A stretch of 64,000 bases of DNA from Pseudomonas sp. efr-133-TYG-5 (GCF_030209175.1 NZ_JARVSM010000001.1:310001-374000); one strand, 5' to 3'; shown: positions 32,898-42,141, counted from the stretch's first letter. Numbers and translations: made by a program. The notes: a model not told the origin generated them from the sequence alone.

Positions 32898-32922
32898 CGC
32901 TGTCGAAGCTTGCGTGAGACAC

Positions 32923-32961
32923 GAAGGCCGCATCCGCAAGGGTGGCGGCCTTCAGCTTTTT
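32923..32961 (+). terminator. Intrinsic terminator after pvdQ
   Basis: Stem GAAGGCCGC / GCGGCCTTC (32923-32931 with 32945-32953) followed by AGCTTTTT. It overlaps the last codons of the convergent FecR-like gene. Confidence 0.8.
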
Positions 32962-33953
32962 GGCGGCTGCTGCGGCAATGGATTGATCACCGGGTCGCCT
33001 TCGTTGTTGCGGGTCAGGTACACCGGCAGGACCTTGGGCAGCGTACCGACCAGGTTGTTGAGTTGCTTGATGTTGTAGATGCCGCCAATGCGGATGGCGC
33101 CGGTGCTGGCATCGGCGAGCATCACCGGTTTGTCGAGGTAGCGGTTGATCAGCGGCAAGGCTTCGCTCAAGGGCAGGTCGTTGAGTACCAGTTTGCCGTC
33201 ACGCCAGGCCAGGGCGGTATCGTTGGCGTAGGTCTGGCTGAGCTGCGGCATGTAGTCGCCGTGCCGGAAGCGCGCCTGCATCGCCGGGCCCAGGCGCAGA
33301 CCGTCGCCGGGCAGGGCGGCATTGCTGGTCACCAGGACCGAGCCTTCGATCAGGTTGACCCGCACCTGGTCCTCATACATCCAGACGTTGAAACGGGTGC
33401 CGGTCACACGAATTCTGCCTTCAGCGGCACGCACGACGAACGGATGCTGCGCGTCGTGACTGACTTCGAAGAACGCCTCGCCCTTTTTCAGAGTGACCCG
33501 GCGTTCGTGCTTGTAGTTGCTGTAGGTCAGCTCGGTGTTGAGGTTGAGCTCGACCTGACTGCCGTCGGCGAGGCGGACCTGGCGCACGTTGTCCGTGGCC
33601 GCGAAGTGCTGGTAGCTGTTGGGCAGCCAGCCGAGGTTCCAGCCCGTCAGTGCGGCGATGGGCAATGCCAGCGCGCAGACACCGGCGGCCATGGCGTACT
33701 GGCGCCACGTACGCGTCGGGGCGGGCGTGGCAGGGCTGGCGACCGGTTCCGGGCGTGGCAAATGTTCTGCGACTTCCCAGATTTCCAGCATGGCTTCGTA
33801 TTCGAAGGCGTGCAGCGGGTGGGCATCTCGCCACTGCTCGAACGCGCGCCGCTCCTCGGCGGTGCAGTCGACGGCATGCAGACGCATGCACCAATGCGCG
33901 GCGGCATCGGTGATCGCATCGTATTCGGCTTCCGAGAGGGTGTCTTGGGTCAT
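32952..33953 (-). CDS. FecR-family anti-sigma factor (FpvR-like)
   Basis: 333 residues with the FecR architecture. The N-terminal cytoplasmic DUF4880 domain binds the sigma factor (DAAAHWCMRLHAVDCTAEE, FEQWRDAHPLHAFEYE). One membrane helix lies near residues 87-105, then comes the periplasmic FecR domain (VRLADGSQVELNLNTEL, VTLKKGEAFFEVSHD, TRFNVWMYEDQVRVNLIEGSV) and a C-terminal secretin-like DUF4974 domain (LSEALPLINRYLDKPV). It would relay siderophore-receptor signals to an ECF sigma factor. None is encoded beside it; its position next to pvdQ and its length make it a candidate FpvR, the regulator of PvdS/FpvI (inference). Convergent with pvdQ. Confidence 0.88.
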   Translation of the reverse strand: MTQDTLSEAEYDAITDAAAHWCMRLHAVDCTAEERRAFEQWRDAHPLHAFEYEAMLEIWEVAEHLPRPEPVASPATPAPTRTWRQYAMAAGVCALALPIAALTGWNLGWLPNSYQHFAATDNVRQVRLADGSQVELNLNTELTYSNYKHERRVTLKKGEAFFEVSHDAQHPFVVRAAEGRIRVTGTRFNVWMYEDQVRVNLIEGSVLVTSNAALPGDGLRLGPAMQARFRHGDYMPQLSQTYANDTALAWRDGKLVLNDLPLSEALPLINRYLDKPVMLADASTGAIRIGGIYNIKQLNNLVGTLPKVLPVYLTRNNEGDPVINPLPQQPPKS

Positions 33954-34108
33954 CGACTCATCCTGGTTTCGCGCATTCTAACCTTGCAGGCGAGGTGCCG
34001 AGAACATCAGTCATGGCAATTACCCATCAAAGTGGAACTTATTTTTCACGCAGGCGCCCAAAACAGCAGGACGTCCTACGCACACTATCCACCAAATGGA
34101 GTGAAAAA

Positions 34109-34378
34109 ATGATCAAAAGAACCGCTATCGCCCTGATTACCACTGCCGGCCTGCTGAGCGCCGGTGCTGCCTTCGCCGACCGCCCGGGCGCCGGCTGGGT
34201 CACCATCGAGAAGGCGATCGAGATCGTCAAGACCAAGGCCGGTTATGTCGAGGTCTATGAAATCGAGGCCGACAACAACGGTTACTGGAAAGGCGAAGGG
34301 CGCAAGGCTGACGGCGTGGTCTATGAGTTCCGCATCGACGGCACCTCGGGCAACGTATTGCGCGATCAGAAAGACTGA
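34109..34378 (+). CDS. Periplasmic PepSY-domain protein
   Basis: 89 residues: signal peptide (MIKRTAIALITTAGLLSAGAAFA) and one PepSY domain (WVTIEKAIEIVKTKAGYVEVYEIEADNNGYWKGEGRK..VYEFRIDGTSGNVL). PepSY domains are found in protease propeptides and sensor accessory proteins; a single-domain periplasmic form is common in Pseudomonas, sometimes beside two-component systems, none of which is adjacent here. GGAG precedes ATG 34109 by about six bases. Monocistronic, with a strong terminator. Confidence 0.85.
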   Translation: MIKRTAIALITTAGLLSAGAAFADRPGAGWVTIEKAIEIVKTKAGYVEVYEIEADNNGYWKGEGRKADGVVYEFRIDGTSGNVLRDQKD

Positions 34379-34403
34379 CCGCGTCGGCCAGTCTCGTGGC
34401 AAT

Positions 34404-34435
34404 AAAGCGCAGGTGTTCGACCTGCGCTTTTTTTT
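34404..34435 (+). terminator. Intrinsic terminator after the PepSY gene
   Basis: Stem AAAGCGCAGGT / ACCTGCGCTTT with loop GTTCG and a run of eight T. It ends nine bases before the stop of the convergent toxin-like gene. Confidence 0.92.
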
Positions 34436-34444
34436 GCCTGGCGC

Positions 34445-37400
34445 TCAGGGCGAGCGCGTCGGATCCAGTTGCCTGCCAAGGGCGCAGATCAGATACGCCA
34501 GTGAGTCGGCGTTACGCAGAATGACGTTGATCCGTGCCGCCGCTGACTGCGGATCGAGAAACGCGTCCCGCGCTGTATCCAGCGTGGTCTTCCCCGTGGC
34601 CGCCAGTACGCCCTCGCAAGCGTGCGCCAGCGCCGGAATGCTGTCGAAGCTCAGCCACTCGCGCAGTGATTCGCTCCAGTAGCTGAACAACTCTTCGCGG
34701 GGCGTGGTCAGCGACAACGACGCACGCTGGAAGCGCTCCTGATTCTGCTTCATCGTCGCGCCGTAGGCGGTGATCGTCGAGATCAGGTCGGAAAACGGCC
34801 GCCGCGCCTCCATGGACGCGATGTCCACGGCCTGGCTGAACTGATGGGCGAATTCATGGATCAGGGTGGCCGCCTGGGCGTGGCTGTCGACGTCAAAGGG
34901 CTGCGTCAGTGCGGATTTGTACCAGTCCAGCTGCGGGCTGAAGAATTTCTCGGTGAAGTGCACTTTTTTCTGATCGTCACCGTCGAGCACGAACGCGATG
35001 ATGTCGGAGAAATAGCGGTTCGAGCCGATGACGAAACGGTCGGTGTTCAACAGGTCCTCGGCCGGATCCACCAGCGCCTGACAGATCGGCACAATGGCTT
35101 TTTTGATGCTGCGCAACAGTTCGATATCGATGTGCGTCAGGTCGAACACGGTTTTGAGCAGGGTGTGTACGCGGGTTCCGGGCAGTTCAGGATCGAACTG
35201 CGCAAGGTTGTGCAGACTGTTGAACGCATAGAACCGCGCCAGATCCACGGCTTGCATGAGCATTTGCGCCTTGCGCGGGTGCTTGCGGCGGATCTCCTGC
35301 ATGCCCTGGGCTTCGATGTCCAACACCTCGCGGCGTTCGCGCTCATTGCTGTAGCGGTTGTGCAGTTTGGACACGGCCTTGCCGTAATGCACCGTGTAGC
35401 AATCGGGGTCGATCACCAGCCGGTCACCGCGGCTGACCAGTCTGGGGCCGCGCAATGCGTTGTCAGCCAGCTGCCATTGGCTGTTGTGGTCCTTGACCAC
35501 GCGATAGACCTTGCCGGCGACAGCGGCAAATGTGCGGTTGTCCGAGTAACGCACATAGGTGCCGTCCTTCGCGTTGCGGGTCAGGTCCTTGAGGGCCACC
35601 GCCGTTGTTTCGAAGACCTGCAATTGCGTGCGCCATGGCGAAGTCAGGCGGGTCTGCGCCCAGTTGCTCACCTCGACCGGCAGGGTGGCGCTGTCCAGCG
35701 CTGGCACGACCGCGGGGGGCACTGGCGCCTGTGGCAGCAGCACCACTTCAAGCAGCTGCATGGCGCCGTCGATAAACCCCTTCAACGCACGTCGCCAATG
35801 CTGGTTCTGCAGCGCTTCGGCAGACGCCTTGAAACTTTCGTAGGCCGGCCAGAGCAGCGGCACGTAGGCGAGTTTGCCGGGCAAAGGTGCGGGCACCTGG
35901 CGAATGTCGGCGGCGCAGAGGGTTTTCGCCGCTTCCCAGTCGGCCTGGGCCTCGCTTCTGGCCTGGCTGCCAAGCATTTGCCTGAGCAGCTCGGTGTTGT
36001 CCGTGAACAGGTGCTCCAGGCAGTTGCCGGTGATCGAGTTGTCGACCAGGCGAATTTCGCTGATCTGGCCAAGACTGGCCTGGAACAGGCCGCGAAATAC
36101 CGCCTGCTGGGCCTGAGGCAGGCGCCGAATCAGCAGGTCTTGCAGATCCCCGGGGGTGTTCAACGCGGCGATCAGCGCGGCGTCATCGGCAAATTCGCGA
36201 AACATCGGCTGCGCGTACGGCGTGAAGAGTATTCGCGGCGCCTTCGCGGCTGTGCGCTTGATCAGATACATGCCCTGAACGCCGATTGCCGCGGCACCGG
36301 CGGTTTTGACCAGCGTCAGCGGCGACACAGTTGCGTCTGCGCCGGCCAGCGTGGCGCGGGCCGTGGCGTCAGGCATGTCGAACACCTGGCAGAGGCTGTC
36401 GAAGGCTCGCTCGGACAACTGCTGTTGCAACTGCATGGCGTGGGCGTGTTGCAGCAGTTGCCACGGCAGTTGCCGGACAAAACGCTGTTTGCGTGCCAGG
36501 CCTTCGGTGTCGACCGCCGTCAGGGCCTGCGTCACTTTGCCGGCGTAGGTGTCGCTGATCGCCAGTGCCGCCAACAGTTGCCGGACGGCTGCCGGGTCGA
36601 GGTTTTTCGGCAAGGCCTGGTGGGTCTTCGAACCAACCGTGAAACCACTGCCCTGGGCGACATTGACGTGGTTCAGAGCAAATTCGACCAGGTTGCAGGC
36701 GGGGCCGGCCAGACTCAGGTTCGGCGTGATTTCGATCTGCCACGGGTCCAGTGCGCTGTCGGGGAAACGCTTGTCGAGCAGGCTTTTCAGCGTCTGCGCG
36801 ACGTGGCTCGACAGCGTCGGGATGCCGTCGAGGTAATCCTTGTCGTCCGCCACGCTGTGCCGCCATTGTTCCAGCAGCTCGACATGCCGCTGCTGTTCCG
36901 CCGCCGAGGCCATGCTCAGCCAGGCCGGCAGCGATTGCTGGCGGCTGATGGCCCGGGCATGGTCAGCGGCCAGGTGCAGATTGGTGACGATGGGCGTGTC
37001 GAGTTGCGCAAGCAGGGCTTTTTTTTGCCGTGACGGTTCATTGATTCGCGCGCGTATCTGTGCGCAGCGCGCCATGAAGTGCTCGATGGCCGATTGCGCG
37101 CGGTGCAGTAACAGGTGGTCGCGGATCAGGTTCCAGTGGCCCAGGGTGTAGCGCTGGTGGAACGGCTGTTGATCCGCCGAGAGATTTTCCAGCAGACCCA
37201 GGCGTTGCACCGGGTCCTGCAGGCGTTGATCGAGCACGCGCCGCGCCGTCAGCACGGTGTCGAACAGCTCCAGGCCCAGGGCCGGCGTCCACAGGATCGC
37301 GCACCCGGAGTTCTCGGCATCGAGGCCGCCGCGCTCGGTCATCAGCACGCAATAAGCCAGCGGCAGCAGCGTGCGTGCGTTCGGCGCAGTCAGCGTCAGC

Positions 37401-39229
37401 GAGTAAGCATCGGGGCGGAAGCCCTTGACGGCAAGACGCTCCTCGCGCAGCGGACGATCGGCGTCGAAGACCGCCTCGACAATCGCCGCCGCTGTTTCGG
37501 GCAGGCTGCCAGTGAGCGCGCGCAACCGCGCTTCGCCGCGGACGCCGACAAACAGCGCATGGGCCAGGTGGTTTTTCATGTTTTCCAGGTAACTGCGCTG
37601 GGCTTTGGCCGAGCTCAGCGGCTGGGCGTTGAACTCGGCACTGATCGGCGCCTCGACACCGCTGAACGTCTTGATCGCCGCGCTGGCCTTGTCGCTCAGC
37701 ACCAGTGACGGCTGCTGGCTGCCGGTGAACGCCGGGCTGGTACTCCAGCGCCCGGCCACTTCCAGCGCCAGCAGCCGCTGGTGCAGCATGGCGCGGATGT
37801 CCAGCGCCTTGTCGAACAGCGCATGCAGTTCCACCGCGCCATCGCTGTGACGAAACACTTGCAGGGCGTACTCGATGTTCTGCCGCTGCTTGGTGAGGAT
37901 GGCGTCGAACAGTGTCTGGAATACCTCGCCGGTGATTCGCGCGCCTGAGACCTGCGGTTGATCGAAGCCGAGAAAGCGCCGGCGTTCCTCGAGGTTGAGC
38001 AGCGCATACAGCTCATCCTCGTGACCGGGTGCGGCGAATTTTGCCTGCAAGGTCGCCTTGAGATCGGCGTAGTCGGCGAGCATCTGCAGGCCATGGACCG
38101 GCGTGTAGAGACAGGCGTACGGGGCGCCGAGCATCAGCGAACCGGCGAGTTCGACGTAGTTCGGCGCGTACTCCCAGAGCCGCACGGATTCGACGACCTG
38201 CCCCGACGCAGCGTCGTTGGTGGGGCGTAGCAGTTGGAACAGTTCGGCAAACTGCTCGGCATCGAGCACAGCGGCGTCGCGCTTGAGCAACAGCTCGGTG
38301 CGCAACTGATCCTCGAGTACTTGGCGAAACAGGCTGCGGCGCGGCATGCCAAGGCCGGCGGCGGCCTGCCAGTAGCGCTCGAGTTGGTCGAACAGCAACG
38401 TCGGCAGTTGGCCGGAAACACTGACCAGCGTCTGTTCCCAATGCTGTTGATCCTCGGGTTTCGGCGCGCGGCCGGGGTTGGAAAACTCACGTCGACGCTC
38501 GTCCGGCCAGCGTTGATGGCGGTAATGCAGCAACACCGCTTCGCTCAGGCTCAGGTGCTCGAGGGTCTGCCGGCCGCGACTGTTGTGTTGACTGGTGCGC
38601 GGATGAAAGGTCACCCGGGTATGGCGTTGTTGCACTTTGGCAAACATCGGTTCGAGGCGTTCGGCCAGCACGCTGTCGAGCAGCGCAGTGAGGGTCGGCA
38701 ACTGTTTGAGCTCATCACACAGGGTCTGGGCGTTGAGCAGCAGGGCCGTACGCAAGGACGTTTCACATTCGGCGAAGACATCGCCGGCGATGACCGCGAA
38801 GCTCAAGGTGATGCCGTCAGCATCGAGCAGGCGCCTGCGTTGGGCCACGGAGAAAAAGGCCAGCAGGTCGTCCTGCTCATCGGCCTTGTTCAGACGCTCT
38901 TCGAGTTTTTCCTGGAGGGCGGCGCGGTCGTCGAACTTCTCGATGCCGGCCAATGGGGTGTAGAGGATTTCGCCCTGGTCATCCGGCGTGGCGCCGAGCA
39001 CGAAACTGCCCGGCAGTTGCACCGGGATCTGCTTGCCGACGGTCAGCAGGATGCGCTCGGCGCGCATTGCTGGGGTTTGCTGGCTGCGCAGGGTAGCGCT
39101 GGCGAGTTTTGCGTGGGCCAGCCAACGAAAGTCCTTTTCGCTCAGGCCATGAAGCGTGCCCAGCGCTTTCCAGCGACCTGGGGCATCGAAGGCCTCGGCG
39201 AACAACAGCGGTGGGGTGGGTGCAGACAT
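34445..39229 (-). CDS. Very large DUF6543-like (dermonecrotic-type) toxin with HExxH motif
   Basis: 1594 residues, no N-terminal signal peptide or obvious membrane helices. It resembles the DUF6543 family of large Pseudomonas toxin-like proteins. Four degenerate repeats share the core I-L-[YWF]-T-P...G...F: residues ~88, ~373, ~645 and ~1000, each followed by a long helical stretch with D-L-L...R. Near the C-terminus LIHEFAHQF (His1458-Glu1459-His1462) is a gluzincin-type HExxH zinc site, so the last ~250 residues are probably a metalloprotease effector domain. The gene stands alone between terminators; no immunity or secretion gene was recognised beside it. How it is delivered is unknown. 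Confidence 0.75.
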   Translation of the reverse strand: MSAPTPPLLFAEAFDAPGRWKALGTLHGLSEKDFRWLAHAKLASATLRSQQTPAMRAERILLTVGKQIPVQLPGSFVLGATPDDQGEILYTPLAGIEKFDDRAALQEKLEERLNKADEQDDLLAFFSVAQRRRLLDADGITLSFAVIAGDVFAECETSLRTALLLNAQTLCDELKQLPTLTALLDSVLAERLEPMFAKVQQRHTRVTFHPRTSQHNSRGRQTLEHLSLSEAVLLHYRHQRWPDERRREFSNPGRAPKPEDQQHWEQTLVSVSGQLPTLLFDQLERYWQAAAGLGMPRRSLFRQVLEDQLRTELLLKRDAAVLDAEQFAELFQLLRPTNDAASGQVVESVRLWEYAPNYVELAGSLMLGAPYACLYTPVHGLQMLADYADLKATLQAKFAAPGHEDELYALLNLEERRRFLGFDQPQVSGARITGEVFQTLFDAILTKQRQNIEYALQVFRHSDGAVELHALFDKALDIRAMLHQRLLALEVAGRWSTSPAFTGSQQPSLVLSDKASAAIKTFSGVEAPISAEFNAQPLSSAKAQRSYLENMKNHLAHALFVGVRGEARLRALTGSLPETAAAIVEAVFDADRPLREERLAVKGFRPDAYSLTLTAPNARTLLPLAYCVLMTERGGLDAENSGCAILWTPALGLELFDTVLTARRVLDQRLQDPVQRLGLLENLSADQQPFHQRYTLGHWNLIRDHLLLHRAQSAIEHFMARCAQIRARINEPSRQKKALLAQLDTPIVTNLHLAADHARAISRQQSLPAWLSMASAAEQQRHVELLEQWRHSVADDKDYLDGIPTLSSHVAQTLKSLLDKRFPDSALDPWQIEITPNLSLAGPACNLVEFALNHVNVAQGSGFTVGSKTHQALPKNLDPAAVRQLLAALAISDTYAGKVTQALTAVDTEGLARKQRFVRQLPWQLLQHAHAMQLQQQLSERAFDSLCQVFDMPDATARATLAGADATVSPLTLVKTAGAAAIGVQGMYLIKRTAAKAPRILFTPYAQPMFREFADDAALIAALNTPGDLQDLLIRRLPQAQQAVFRGLFQASLGQISEIRLVDNSITGNCLEHLFTDNTELLRQMLGSQARSEAQADWEAAKTLCAADIRQVPAPLPGKLAYVPLLWPAYESFKASAEALQNQHWRRALKGFIDGAMQLLEVVLLPQAPVPPAVVPALDSATLPVEVSNWAQTRLTSPWRTQLQVFETTAVALKDLTRNAKDGTYVRYSDNRTFAAVAGKVYRVVKDHNSQWQLADNALRGPRLVSRGDRLVIDPDCYTVHYGKAVSKLHNRYSNERERREVLDIEAQGMQEIRRKHPRKAQMLMQAVDLARFYAFNSLHNLAQFDPELPGTRVHTLLKTVFDLTHIDIELLRSIKKAIVPICQALVDPAEDLLNTDRFVIGSNRYFSDIIAFVLDGDDQKKVHFTEKFFSPQLDWYKSALTQPFDVDSHAQAATLIHEFAHQFSQAVDIASMEARRPFSDLISTITAYGATMKQNQERFQRASLSLTTPREELFSYWSESLREWLSFDSIPALAHACEGVLAATGKTTLDTARDAFLDPQSAAARINVILRNADSLAYLICALGRQLDPTRSP

Positions 39230-39400
39230 GTCGAGCCTCGCAGGCCTGGTTGATCGAGGCCTGAGGTTAGGCCGCGTCCGCCCCGCAGCGGTGGTACATA
39301 GCTACCGCAGGGTTGACACGCGACAGGTCGGGCGTGGTTAATCGGGGCGCAAGTTGTTCGTACGCTGTTGTTCCCTCCAATAATTATTCTGGAGCTTCAG

Positions 39401-40432
39401 ATGTCTGCGCCTCACGATCATGCCCACACGTCCACGCTGTCAGTCGAAGCGCTGACGCAATTGCTCGAAACGATTTTTCTGCGCCACGGTGTGTCTGCCG
39501 AGGCTGCCGGCGTGCTCGCCGCCAACTGCGCCAACGCCGAACGCGACGGTGCGCACAGCCACGGCGTGTTCCGCATGCCCGGCTATGTCTCGACGCTGAA
39601 CAGCGGCTGGGTCAACGGCAAGGCGCTGCCGCAGGTCGAGGACGTCGCCTCGGGCTTTGTCCGAGTCGATGCCGGTGGCGGTTTCGCCCAGCCGGCGCTG
39701 GCGGCGGCGCGGCCGTTGCTGGTGGAAAAGGCGCGCAGCGCCGGGATCGCGGTGTTGGCGATTCGCAATTCCCATCACTTCGCGGCGCTGTGGCCGGATG
39801 TCGAACCGTTTGCCGAGGACGGGCTGGTGGCGCTCAGCGTGGTCAACAGCATGACTTGCGTGGTGCCCCACGGCGCCGACCGGCCGCTGTTCGGCACCAA
39901 CCCGATTGCGTTTGCCGCGCCACGGGCCGGTGGTGCACCGATCGTGTTCGACCTGGCCACCAGTGCCATCGCCCACGGCGACGTGCAGATCGCTGCACGC
40001 CAAGGCGAAAAACTCCCGTCAGGAATGGGCGTCGACAGCCTCGGGCAACCGACCTGCGATCCCAAGGCGATTCTCGAGGGCGGCGCACTGCTGCCGTTTG
40101 GCGGGCACAAGGGCTCGGCGTTGTCGATGATGGTCGAGTTGCTGGCGGCGGCGCTGACCGGCGGGCATTTCTCCTTCGAATTCGACTGGAAGAATCATCC
40201 GGGCGCGAAAACCCCGTGGACCGGGCAATTGCTGATTGTCATCGACCCGAGCAAAGCCGCGGGGCAGCCCTTCGCCGAGCGCAGCCAGGAGTTGGTGCGG
40301 CAGATGCACGGCGTCGGCCTCAAGCGCCTGCCGGGTGATCGCCGCCACTTGCAGCGTGCCCGTTCGCTGGCCGAAGGCATTGCGCTGGACGCGCAAACCC
40401 TGGCACAGCTGCGCGAACTGGCCGGTCACTAA
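39401..40432 (+). CDS. dpkA: Ldh-family imine/ketone reductase, probably DpkA
   Basis: 343-residue member of the malate/L-sulfolactate/ureidoglycolate (type 2 Ldh) dehydrogenase family. Conserved ERDGAHSHGVFRMPGY, NSHHFAALW (catalytic His), FGTNPIAFAAP and FGGHKGSALSMMVE (NAD(P)-contacting loop) are visible. Length and motif choice match DpkA, the NADPH-dependent delta-1-piperideine-2-carboxylate / delta-1-pyrroline-2-carboxylate reductase of D-lysine and D-proline catabolism. Start ATG 39401 has GGAG seven bases upstream; the reading to 39368 lacks one. The gene name is the weaker part of this call, and other Ldh-type dehydrogenases are possible. Confidence 0.8.
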   Translation: MSAPHDHAHTSTLSVEALTQLLETIFLRHGVSAEAAGVLAANCANAERDGAHSHGVFRMPGYVSTLNSGWVNGKALPQVEDVASGFVRVDAGGGFAQPALAAARPLLVEKARSAGIAVLAIRNSHHFAALWPDVEPFAEDGLVALSVVNSMTCVVPHGADRPLFGTNPIAFAAPRAGGAPIVFDLATSAIAHGDVQIAARQGEKLPSGMGVDSLGQPTCDPKAILEGGALLPFGGHKGSALSMMVELLAAALTGGHFSFEFDWKNHPGAKTPWTGQLLIVIDPSKAAGQPFAERSQELVRQMHGVGLKRLPGDRRHLQRARSLAEGIALDAQTLAQLRELAGH

Positions 40433-40446
40433 AAAATACAGGCATT

Positions 40447-40479
40447 AAAAAAGGCGAGCCGCGGGGCTCGCCTTTTTTT
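40447..40479. terminator. Bidirectional intrinsic terminator
   Basis: Stem AAAAAAGGCGAGCC / GGCTCGCCTTTTTTT with loop GCGG lies between the convergent DpkA-like and DUF883 genes. It has A/T runs on both sides, so it can end both transcripts. Confidence 0.92.
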
Positions 40480-40491
40480 ATTGCCGCAGGT

Positions 40492-40809
40492 TCAGCGACG
40501 ACCCAGCAGCAACCCGACGACCAGACCGAAACCGGCGGAAATCGCCACGGTCTGCCATGGGTGGCCACCGATGTAGCTTTCGGTGGCTTCAACGGCCGGT
40601 TTGGTGCGCTCGCGCACATTGGAAACCGAGTCCAGGGCCTGCTGCAGTTTCAGGGCGATTTGCCCGCGCAGGGACTCCGCTTCCTCGCCGACCAGCGAGG
40701 CACTGCTCTTGAGCAGTTTGTCCGACTCTTCGATCAGAGCCTGAAGTTCGCTGAAGGCCTGATCCTTGATTTGGTCTTGGGCGGCTTGCATGGCGGTTTT
40801 CCGGGCCAT
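40492..40809 (-). CDS. DUF883 (ElaB/YqjD-like) membrane-anchored protein
   Basis: 105 residues. A long amphipathic helical part (QAAQDQIKDQAFSELQALIEESDKLL...) is followed by IGGHPWQTVAISAGFGLVVGLLLGRR, the C-terminal TM anchor with the GRR ending typical of DUF883. Relatives YqjD/ElaB bind ribosomes at the membrane in stationary phase in E. coli; the function in Pseudomonas is not established. Start ATG 40809 follows AAGGAGTCACCCA; the longer upstream reading has no support. Confidence 0.88.
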   Translation of the reverse strand: MARKTAMQAAQDQIKDQAFSELQALIEESDKLLKSSASLVGEEAESLRGQIALKLQQALDSVSNVRERTKPAVEATESYIGGHPWQTVAISAGFGLVVGLLLGRR

Positions 40810-40964
40810 TGGGTGACTCCTTGCAGGTGAATGGACAGTGAACAATGGAGTGTGGCGCCGTGGAAAAAGTTGCAGCGATTTTTCTTCCCGAGAGAAATCC
40901 ACCGCGGGAGATTTCCTTACAGCGTGTAAGATGTCGCCTATTTTCACGCAACAGGTAATTCCCC

Positions 40965-41219
40965 ATGAGTTTCAATCTGGCCGACAAATCCCTCGCAGAG
41001 CGCGCCGCGCTGGAAGACGAGAAATCCCGTCTGTTCGAACTCTGGCAAAACAACCTGGGCAAAGCCAAGGGCGAAGCCGCACGGTTGTTTGGCGAGCGCG
41101 CCAAGCGCAAGGGCAAATGGGCCGAGTGGGTCCGCGCGGAACTGGACGGCATGTCGCCGCCGGAATTCGCCAACATGGTCCGCAGTGAGGTCAACCGGCT
41201 GATGGCGGCCAACAAGTAA
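40965..41219 (+). CDS. Small charged protein of unknown function
   Basis: 84 residues, highly charged and helical (LAERAALEDEKSRLFELWQNNLGKAKGEAARLFGERAKRKGKWAEWVRAELDGMSPPEFANMVR). No signal peptide, membrane segment or recognised domain. The dense Lys/Arg/Glu mix suggests binding to a nucleic acid or protein partner. It starts at ATG 40965 behind a weak CAGG and ends seven bases before the stop of the convergent LysR gene. I do not recognise a family name. Confidence 0.75.
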   Translation: MSFNLADKSLAERAALEDEKSRLFELWQNNLGKAKGEAARLFGERAKRKGKWAEWVRAELDGMSPPEFANMVRSEVNRLMAANK

Positions 41220-41226
41220 GGCGCCT

Positions 41227-42141
41227 TCAAGCCCCGGCGAAACTGGCGGCGATCGCCTCGCGCACCTTCAACAGCAGCGGATCGATCTGGCTGCTGGTGC
41301 GCCAGCCCAGTTCCACCGGGTAGCGGGGCAGATCCAGCGGGCAGGGCAGCAGCACCAGGCCGCTGAGCCCGGCGATGGCTTCGGCGGCGTGGGTCGGAAT
41401 GGTCGCTACCGCCGCACTGCCCTTGAGCAGATGCGGCAGGGCGGCGAAATGCGTGGTCGAGGCACACACCCGGCGACTGCGTCCGACGGCCGCCAGGCCT
41501 TCGTCGGTGATGCCGATGAAACCACCCGACGACACCAGAATGTGTTCGCGGGCGACAAATTCTTCCAGACTGATCCGCTGCTGCCCGGGCGCCAGACTTG
41601 CCGGGTCCACCAGGCACGCGTAACCCCCTTCACCCAGCACCTGACGGCTGAGCAGCCGCTCGGCAAAGCCGCCGGCGGTAATCGCCAGGTCGATGCTGCG
41701 CTCCATCAGGGCGCTGGCGACGATCTGGCTGTGAGTCTGGCGGAAGATCAGCCGCAGTTTCGGCGCGCTGCAGGCGATCTGCTCGATCAGCCGGCGGCCG
41801 TAGGCGATCTCGAAATCATCCGACAAGCCGACAGTGACCGAACGGCCTTCGTACTGGTTGGCGGCCGGATCGACCATGGCCAGGCTCTGTCGGCACTTGT
41901 TCAGCGCGTCGCTGACCACCGGTTTCAGTTGATTGGCCTTGAGCGTCGCTGCCAGACCGCGCCCGGTGCGCACGAACAATTGATCGCCATACACCTCGCG
42001 CAGCCGGCGCAAGGCCGCACTGACCGCCGACTGTGTAACCCCCAGGCGCAACGCCGCGCGGCTGGCACTGGACTCTTCATGCAGGGCTTCGAAAACTTTC
42101 AGCAGGTTGAGATCGACGTTTACGATATTCATTTGGCTCAT
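41227..42141 (-). CDS. LysR-family regulator, divergent to nitrilase gene
   Basis: 304 residues: N-terminal winged helix (LNLLKVFEALHEESSASRAALRLGVTQSAVSAALRRLREVYGDQLFVRTGRGLAAT) and a LysR substrate domain. The start may be ATG 42141 or the third-codon-later ATG 42132; neither has a clear ribosome-binding site. It is divergent from the nitrilase-family gene at 42226, and the ~85-base gap likely contains its operator, so it probably controls that gene. The effector is unknown. Confidence 0.92.
   Translation of the reverse strand: MSQMNIVNVDLNLLKVFEALHEESSASRAALRLGVTQSAVSAALRRLREVYGDQLFVRTGRGLAATLKANQLKPVVSDALNKCRQSLAMVDPAANQYEGRSVTVGLSDDFEIAYGRRLIEQIACSAPKLRLIFRQTHSQIVASALMERSIDLAITAGGFAERLLSRQVLGEGGYACLVDPASLAPGQQRISLEEFVAREHILVSSGGFIGITDEGLAAVGRSRRVCASTTHFAALPHLLKGSAAVATIPTHAAEAIAGLSGLVLLPCPLDLPRYPVELGWRTSSQIDPLLLKVREAIAASFAGA

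Noticed and set aside
34844..37033. 729-codon plus-strand open frame opposite the giant toxin
   Set aside because: Antisense shadow; no start signal and no domain.
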